From assembly GCF_000092045.1 (NCBI RefSeq), contig NC_004041.2, forward strand, positions 1 to 64,000: a stretch of DNA of 64,000 bases. The letters run 5' to 3'. A program made the translations under genes and the position numbers. Source of the stretch: Rhizobium etli CFN 42. GTDB taxonomy: Bacteria > Pseudomonadota > Alphaproteobacteria > Rhizobiales > Rhizobiaceae. This document shows, piece after piece, positions 59,506 to 64,000 of this stretch (positions within the stretch are counted from its first letter, which is position 1; each line of letters begins with the position of its first letter). Under the pieces are notes generated by a model. It was not told the DNA's origin, made no database searches, and worked only from the letters and a program-made list of their open reading frames with translations.

Positions 59506-59725
59506 AGGCAGAGGGGCGGCAACGATGACCGCCACAGCCTGGGAAATACCCTGCGACCCCTCGGTAAAAATGTGATTTTTGATCTCCAGGCGCGAGGCCG
59601 CTGCATTTTATGCAACCGCGATGTCCGATCGGGCTTGAATTATCAGGCAAAGGTCGATCTTATGCCTAACGTAAGGTAAACGACGTCATCCGCGAAAAGC
59701 GGAAAAAGAAAATCAAAGGGAACGC

Positions 59726-62569
59726 ATGTCATCGATCGCACCAGCATCTTCGGATATCGATACGGTTTCATTTCTCCGGCTAAACGCCAATTCCGATCCA
59801 AAGTCCGAAAATTCCACGAGCCAGGGCAAAACCACGAGCACCACGGTCAAGAAGGCATCGCCTTTTGCCTCTGACGGGACCACGACGGCAGCCCTGACGA
59901 TTTTCTCCTCTATATCGGCGCAGACGAGCAGTCCGAAGTTCGTTTCGCTGGCCGCCACGTCGAATGGCACGTCCCGCCCTACCGCGCCGATCCAGCCGGT
60001 CATCGATCTCCTGTTCAATTCCGATTTCATGAGCGAGATCAATCAGGGCTTCATGGAAGGGCTGAAGGACAAGGACAAATCCTTCGAGAGCATCGACGTC
60101 GTCAAAAACCCTCACAATTACACTGCCGAGCAGAAACTGATCATGTATCTCGATCTGCTTCAGACCAAGGCGACCTTCGGCCAATACAAGGACAGCCTCG
60201 GCGACAACCAGCGCGGCATCTACAACGACCAGGAGATCCTGAAGGATCTCGACAAGTCGATCGCCATCCTGGGCTCGGACCCCGACGTCAACTCGCTGAT
60301 GACGGAGAAGGCGCTGAAGGCCTTCAAGCTGATCTTCTCCGGTTATCGCGTGGCGCCGGCCGATACGAACAAGGACGCTTCCGAGATCATCAACGACACG
60401 ATAACGCGTGACGAGAAGATGAAGGACCTGCGTACGAAGGTCGAGGATGCCTTTGAGCGCGACATCGTCAATGGCGGCCTGCTGAATGACGGTCTCAAAT
60501 CCGGCAAGGACGTCACCACCATTCTCAAGGAATATAATGCCGCCCTCGGCTTCTATTCCATGGTGCTTCCCGACGATTTCGTAAAGCAGCGCTCGGCGAT
60601 TGCCGACAAGACCTATGCCGAATTCTTCGACAAGAACGTGCTGCCGACGATCTCCGATCCGACGACGGCGCTCGATGGCCTGATCCGCATGGGACTGGCC
60701 GGCAACAAGACCGAGCGGGAACTGAAGGGGCTCGGCTCCATCCTGCCGGTTGTGGATTTCGACCAGTCGCTCGGGCTCGGCGGGAGCCTGTTCCCCGATC
60801 TCAAGATCGACCTCGACGGTTTGAAAAAGGTTGCCGCTTCCGAATTCGGCAGCACCGTTCCCAACAATATCACCCACCTGTTCAACCCGACCATCCAGGC
60901 GATGGCCAACCAGTTTTACGGGTCAGACAGCCCCGAGGTGCGCGATCAGTTCAAGGCCGACGTCAAGGCGCTTCTCGGTCCGCTGCTCGACAAGGTAGGC
61001 GCCGGAGAAATCGGCATCGGCGATCTCGCCGGCAATCTGGAGCGCCTGACGTCGCGCCTGAGCGCACCCGGCGGCAAGGAGGTCTTGGGCTACCGCCATG
61101 CGGTGCAGACCGCGCTGGAAGGGCTCGTCATGGGCGCCAGCCTGGTCTCGAAGTTGCCGGCCAATGCCGAGTGGGACAAGAGCGTCTCGCCGCTGCCCTC
61201 CAGCAATCTCGCCAGCTATTCGTTCAACGACGTCATGGCGGCAATCATGATCGGCACCGGGCTGGCCGGCAAGGGCATTGCCGCCAACGGCTCAGACGGC
61301 GGGCGCTTCTTCGCCGGCAGCGGGGGCGACGCCTGGATCGCCGAGCGCATGTTCGCCACCAAGGACAATGGCTGGAGCAAGACCATCCAAAGTCTCGATC
61401 TGCCCTATATCGACAGCGAATATCTGACATCGAGCCTCAAGGACATGGGACTTTCCATGTCAGGCCTGATGAAGACGCTGATGCCCGGCACGGATGTGAT
61501 CGATCCAATCATCGTCGACGGCAAGACCGCCGAAGAGGCGATCAAGAGGATCATCGCCCCGAGCCTCGACGCGCTGGCGGAAACCCTGTTCAAGGGCAAT
61601 GCCGATGCCATGGCGCAATACAAGACCAATTTCACGACGATCTTCACCGCGCTTTGGGCGACGATGCGACCGGGCGGCAGCGTCGAAACGATCAAGGCCG
61701 ACCTTGCCAAGCTGATCGACAAGACCGCGACGGCGGCGCCGGCAGGGGTCGATCCTGTCAAATACAAGGCGGCGCTCTCTTCCGGCGTGATGTCGGTGCT
61801 TACCGCATCCCGCTCCATCTATGCCGGCCTCAACATGACGAGCCCGACCTGGGACAGCATCGGCATCGTGGTTCTGCACGCCCTTGGCGCTCTCGCGCAC
61901 ATGGGCAGTGCGCTCGGCTCGGCGATCAAAGCCTCGAATTTTTCGCTGCTGGATGGGATCAGTTCACTCGTCGGCGTTTCCGACGAGCTGGCGCGGGCGC
62001 AGCGCAGCGTGCTCTCCGCCTTTTTCAAGAATACCGGGACGACGGTTGGCGCCGTTGCCGGCGTCGCTTGGCTGCCGGTGGAATATTACCAGTTCCTGCA
62101 GGGGCTCACCAGTGGCAAGGGCGATCCGGTCGATCTCATCTTCATGGGTATCGGAACCGCGGCGGACACGGTCGGCGCGATCGAGGGCATCGCAGGCGTT
62201 GCCAATATGCTGGTGAATTCCACCTTCCTCGGGCGCACGGGCGCAACGGTAGCGCTCGTCTCCGGCGGCTTCTCGCTCGCCTTCGCGATCGCCGGCGCGG
62301 TGTCCTGGGCGGCCTGGGCGGGCTTTGCCATCTACCAGAGCATCAAGCAGGAAAAAGCCTTCCACAAGCAGACCGACATGATGAACGACATGCTTAAGCG
62401 CACTGTCAACGACACGGTCGGCATCTACGCCAAAACAGGTCAGCGCGTCGGCGCCAAGGGCGGCGTCGCCCCCGCGCCCCGCGACCCGGAACAGCGCGAG
62501 CTGACCCCTGAGAACTGGGACGCGATCATCGCCGATATCGAGAAGCGCCGCGGTACGGCGGTGGGCTGA
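59726..62569 (+). CDS. HrpK/HrpF/NolX-like putative T3SS translocator, paralogue 2
   Basis: A 947-residue protein, ATG at 59726 with AAAGGGA upstream. The first 90 residues are Ser/Thr-rich and disordered (SSDIDTVSFLRLNANSDPKS), a likely export signal. Residues about 359-572 repeat the block of paralogue 1 almost exactly. The C terminus has hydrophobic segments near 773-790 (GTTVGAVAGVAWLPVEYY) and 839-870 (GATVALVSGGFSLAFAIAGA), then an amphipathic tail. The N-terminal 350 residues have no counterpart in paralogue 1. It lies 220 bp after paralogue 1 and ends at a strong terminator. Role as a pore or translocator is inferred. Confidence 0.62.
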   Translation: MSSIAPASSDIDTVSFLRLNANSDPKSENSTSQGKTTSTTVKKASPFASDGTTTAALTIFSSISAQTSSPKFVSLAATSNGTSRPTAPIQPVIDLLFNSDFMSEINQGFMEGLKDKDKSFESIDVVKNPHNYTAEQKLIMYLDLLQTKATFGQYKDSLGDNQRGIYNDQEILKDLDKSIAILGSDPDVNSLMTEKALKAFKLIFSGYRVAPADTNKDASEIINDTITRDEKMKDLRTKVEDAFERDIVNGGLLNDGLKSGKDVTTILKEYNAALGFYSMVLPDDFVKQRSAIADKTYAEFFDKNVLPTISDPTTALDGLIRMGLAGNKTERELKGLGSILPVVDFDQSLGLGGSLFPDLKIDLDGLKKVAASEFGSTVPNNITHLFNPTIQAMANQFYGSDSPEVRDQFKADVKALLGPLLDKVGAGEIGIGDLAGNLERLTSRLSAPGGKEVLGYRHAVQTALEGLVMGASLVSKLPANAEWDKSVSPLPSSNLASYSFNDVMAAIMIGTGLAGKGIAANGSDGGRFFAGSGGDAWIAERMFATKDNGWSKTIQSLDLPYIDSEYLTSSLKDMGLSMSGLMKTLMPGTDVIDPIIVDGKTAEEAIKRIIAPSLDALAETLFKGNADAMAQYKTNFTTIFTALWATMRPGGSVETIKADLAKLIDKTATAAPAGVDPVKYKAALSSGVMSVLTASRSIYAGLNMTSPTWDSIGIVVLHALGALAHMGSALGSAIKASNFSLLDGISSLVGVSDELARAQRSVLSAFFKNTGTTVGAVAGVAWLPVEYYQFLQGLTSGKGDPVDLIFMGIGTAADTVGAIEGIAGVANMLVNSTFLGRTGATVALVSGGFSLAFAIAGAVSWAAWAGFAIYQSIKQEKAFHKQTDMMNDMLKRTVNDTVGIYAKTGQRVGAKGGVAPAPRDPEQRELTPENWDAIIADIEKRRGTAVG
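60801..61441 (+). repeat. About 640-bp block shared with the first translocator gene, copy 2
   Basis: Direct repeat of 57163-57800, with the same reading frame in both genes. It encodes residues about 359-572 of the second protein. The sharp loss of similarity at both edges points to gene conversion or module shuffling. Confidence 0.8.
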
Positions 62570-62590
62570 TCCGGGACGCTTTCGCAACAC

Positions 62591-62651
62591 CAAATATCTG
62601 GGTACTCACAGGCCCGGTTGGCGTAGAGGCGGTCGGGCCTGTGAATATTTG
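62591..62651 (+). terminator. Strong hairpin after the second translocator gene
   Basis: ACAGGCCCG (62608-62616) pairs exactly with CGGGCCTGT (62634-62642). An outer stem, CAAATAT (62591-62597) with ATATTTG (62645-62651), extends it. It lies 20-80 bp after the stop and before an AT-rich promoter region, so it probably separates two transcription units. No long T-run follows, but the stem is strong. Confidence 0.6.
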
Positions 62652-62872
62652 ATAGCAATAAATTTAAGTATGAATTTCATGCGCAATCTGGATATCTGCT
62701 GCGCTTTATGGATAAAAACGTTCAATTTTAATATAAAGGTCGAGAAAGTTGTCAAAGCGATTGTAATTTCCGAAAATTAACCATCGGTTAAGTTTAAACA
62801 ATTGACCGGCCGTTTTTTTATCCATATCAAATCATGCATTCATTTTGATAACTCCTTGATGGAAGTGCTCAT
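62652..62872 (+). promoter_or_regulatory. AT-rich region likely to hold the promoter of the secretion operon
   Basis: The 220 bp between the terminator and the 85-residue gene are much richer in A/T than the surroundings. ATGGATAAAAACG (about 62717-62729) is mirrored by CGTTTTTTTATCCAT (about 62812-62826), a spaced inverted repeat some 80 bp apart. I did not find a tts box or an hrp box. The exact start point cannot be placed. Confidence 0.4.
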
Positions 62873-63130
62873 ATGGCCGTAGATGCAGTGAATTCCGACC
62901 TGAACCTGGCGCCTGCAAACCCTGTCTCGGTGGAGCTGACGACTGATAAGACAGATTCCAAGGACACCACCGGCAGCACGACGAAAAAGGTCGATCCGAA
63001 CAGCGAGAGCGAGATACTCTCCGCTGCCGTGGACGCGTTTCTGCCAGGCATGATTTCCAACACCCTGATGCTGAACAATTCGCTTTTCAATTTCGCCAAG
63101 GAGGCGATCGACGAAGGCAGCGACGAGTAG
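62873..63130 (+). CDS. Small 85-residue T3SS-associated protein, candidate needle/pilus subunit
   Basis: First gene of the secretion operon. The N-terminal half is polar and Thr/Ser/Lys-rich (VELTTDKTDSKDTTGSTTKK); the C-terminal half is a likely amphipathic helix (DAFLPGMISNTLMLNNSLFN followed by FAKEAIDEGSDE). Needle and pilus proteins (SctF, HrpA, NopA) are of this size and have such a C-terminal helix, and lie near sctI-sctJ in several clusters. No sequence motif proves this; a small secreted chaperone-free substrate is the alternative. Confidence 0.45.
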   Translation: MAVDAVNSDLNLAPANPVSVELTTDKTDSKDTTGSTTKKVDPNSESEILSAAVDAFLPGMISNTLMLNNSLFNFAKEAIDEGSDE

Positions 63131-63180
63131 CGTTCCCGTTCATCGTTTGCAGTTGACGTGTACCGAGTTGAGGAATTGCA

Positions 63181-63657
63181 ATGAGCGGAGAAGAACTTAC
63201 CGGCCGCGCCTTTACGCCGCCCGTTGATGGCGTATCGACAGGCAATGTGCTGAAGACCTCGGAGATCGTGGCGGAGCGGATCGGGCTGCAGCCGGCGGAT
63301 TTCGCCGGCCTTCGGCCAACCGAACTCACCTCCATTCCCAACATCCAGGGCCGCAAGATCGCGCCTGAGTCCGACGCCGTCCCGCCCTCCTATTCACCGG
63401 AAGGCAATACCAGGCCCTCCAGCATTCTCGACCGGCTGTCGGCATTCTTCATGCCGGTGGCCGGGAACGGCCAGCCGGAGACGCCGCTGGTGCGATTTGC
63501 CGCGGACAAGGATCACAGCGGCCCGAAGATCGAAGACATCACGACATCGATCGACCGGCTGGAGAAATCACAGCAATTCGCGACCGGCACGACGCTGCTG
63601 TCGTCACTCACCCAGTCGGTGATGTCGTCGTCCAAACGGCTGACGCAGGGCCAGTGA
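63181..63657 (+). CDS. NolB/SctI-like T3SS protein (inner rod or export component)
   Basis: A 158-residue protein, with GAGGA before the ATG. It lies directly upstream of sctJ, the usual place of SctI/HrpB and, in rhizobia, NolB. The first 120 residues are Pro-rich and flexible. The C-terminal 30 residues (SLTQSVMSSSKRLTQGQ preceded by QQFATGTTLL) form an amphipathic helix ending in Gln, as in SctI rod proteins. No strong family motif is visible beyond this, so the call rests on position and the C-terminal helix. Confidence 0.55.
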   Translation: MSGEELTGRAFTPPVDGVSTGNVLKTSEIVAERIGLQPADFAGLRPTELTSIPNIQGRKIAPESDAVPPSYSPEGNTRPSSILDRLSAFFMPVAGNGQPETPLVRFAADKDHSGPKIEDITTSIDRLEKSQQFATGTTLLSSLTQSVMSSSKRLTQGQ

Positions 63658-63662
63658 ATATC

Positions 63663-64000
63663 ATGATCACATCGGCCCTTGCGAGATCACCGATCACTTC
63701 GCCCGCGCGCAAAGTCCTTCCGAAGGCCGCCATGCTCGCTTTCTGCCTGTTCCTCGCCGCCTGCAGCCAGGACGTGCTGACGGGACTCGATCAGCGCGAT
63801 GCGCTGGATGCTCAGGTCCTGCTCGAACGCGCCGGCATCTCCGTCACCATGAGGAGCGAAAAGGGCGGGACCTATGCGATCGCCGCTGAATCAGCCGATC
63901 ATGCCCGGGCGATCGAGTTGCTGGCGGGCGCCGGTCTGCCGCGTCAGTCGTTCGGAAATGTCGCCGAACTCTTTCCCGGCAACGGCTTCCTTGTGACGCC
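63663..64000 (+). CDS. sctJ: SctJ (RhcJ/NolT) inner-membrane ring lipoprotein, partial
   Basis: The ATG at 63663 follows the stop of the previous gene by five bases. An N-terminal signal with lipobox (CLFLAAC-S) is followed by the start of the SctJ periplasmic domain: LTGLDQRDALDAQVLLERAG, the GGTYAIAAESADHARAIELL repeat and GLPRQSFGNVAELFPGNGF. These match the YscJ/HrcJ/NolT family, which forms the inner-membrane ring of the type III secretion basal body. The window ends after about 112 codons; the rest of the gene and probably of the T3SS operon lies downstream. Confidence 0.9.
   Translation, partial: MITSALARSPITSPARKVLPKAAMLAFCLFLAACSQDVLTGLDQRDALDAQVLLERAGISVTMRSEKGGTYAIAAESADHARAIELLAGAGLPRQSFGNVAELFPGNGFLVT

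Noticed and set aside
59780..60877. 365-residue minus-strand frame opposite the second translocator gene
   Set aside because: Same kind of antisense shadow; no start signal or domain.

Overview
The window looks like part of a rhizobial symbiotic (pSym-type) plasmid, most likely Rhizobium etli p42d or a very close relative. The strongest reason is a gene at 34932-35399 that I recognise as rhizavidin, the Rhizobium etli avidin. SyrB-like proteins, FixK/FNR-type operators and a rhizobial-type type III secretion (T3SS) cluster agree with this. The DNA is a mosaic: intact genes sit between broken ones, and at least seven insertion-sequence (IS) families are present, mostly as fragments.

Layout. 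1-3500: IS graveyard (IS3 and IS4 fragments, one near-intact IS481 element), bracketed by two copies of a 16-bp palindrome. 4400-16500: accessory/defence island with a serine recombinase, the ietA-ietS pair (AAA ATPase plus subtilase), a SEC-C protein, a HECGH zinc-peptidase-like protein and a 1471-residue HNH-NACHT STAND protein. 17400-20000: a SyrB-like protein, a broken relative of it, and a GSU2403-type nucleotidyltransferase-fold gene behind a 31-bp palindrome. 20090-31600: a decaying microaerobic/stress island (metal P-type ATPase, universal stress proteins, flavin-nucleotide-binding protein, alcohol dehydrogenase, DegP-like protease, BON and CBS-BON proteins, hybrid histidine kinase, phosphoketolase remnant, type III polyketide synthase). 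It carries five exact and one near-exact TTGA-N6-TCAA sites in front of its genes, so it was probably one FixK/FNR regulon.

31600-34740: a translationally coupled operon of molybdenum-hydroxylase genes (coxM, coxS, coxL type) with an intact MBL-fold AHL-lactonase-like gene inside it; the cox genes are broken and both ends are cut by IS256 and IS66 fragments. 34900-37200: rhizavidin among IS66 remnants. 37250-45100: a multicopper oxidase with a small beta-rich partner, a RibD/DHFR-like reductase, three short-chain dehydrogenases and a LysR regulator. 45114-46240: an ISAs1 element with clean target duplications but a dead transposase. 47294-49738: a GH3 beta-glucosidase. 50511-53093: an IS21 element (istA, istB). 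54644-56217: a frameshifted AbiE-type toxin-antitoxin pair. 56896-64000: start of the T3SS cluster, with two large HrpK/HrpF/NolX-like putative translocators sharing a nearly identical ~640-bp block, a strong terminator, a small 85-residue protein, a NolB/SctI-like protein and the start of the SctJ lipoprotein, which runs off the window.

Many genes differ from a full reading frame by only one or two single-base shifts. This fits genuine decay of accessory plasmid genes, but base-calling errors cannot be excluded from the sequence alone. I saw no tRNA, rRNA or CRISPR array.
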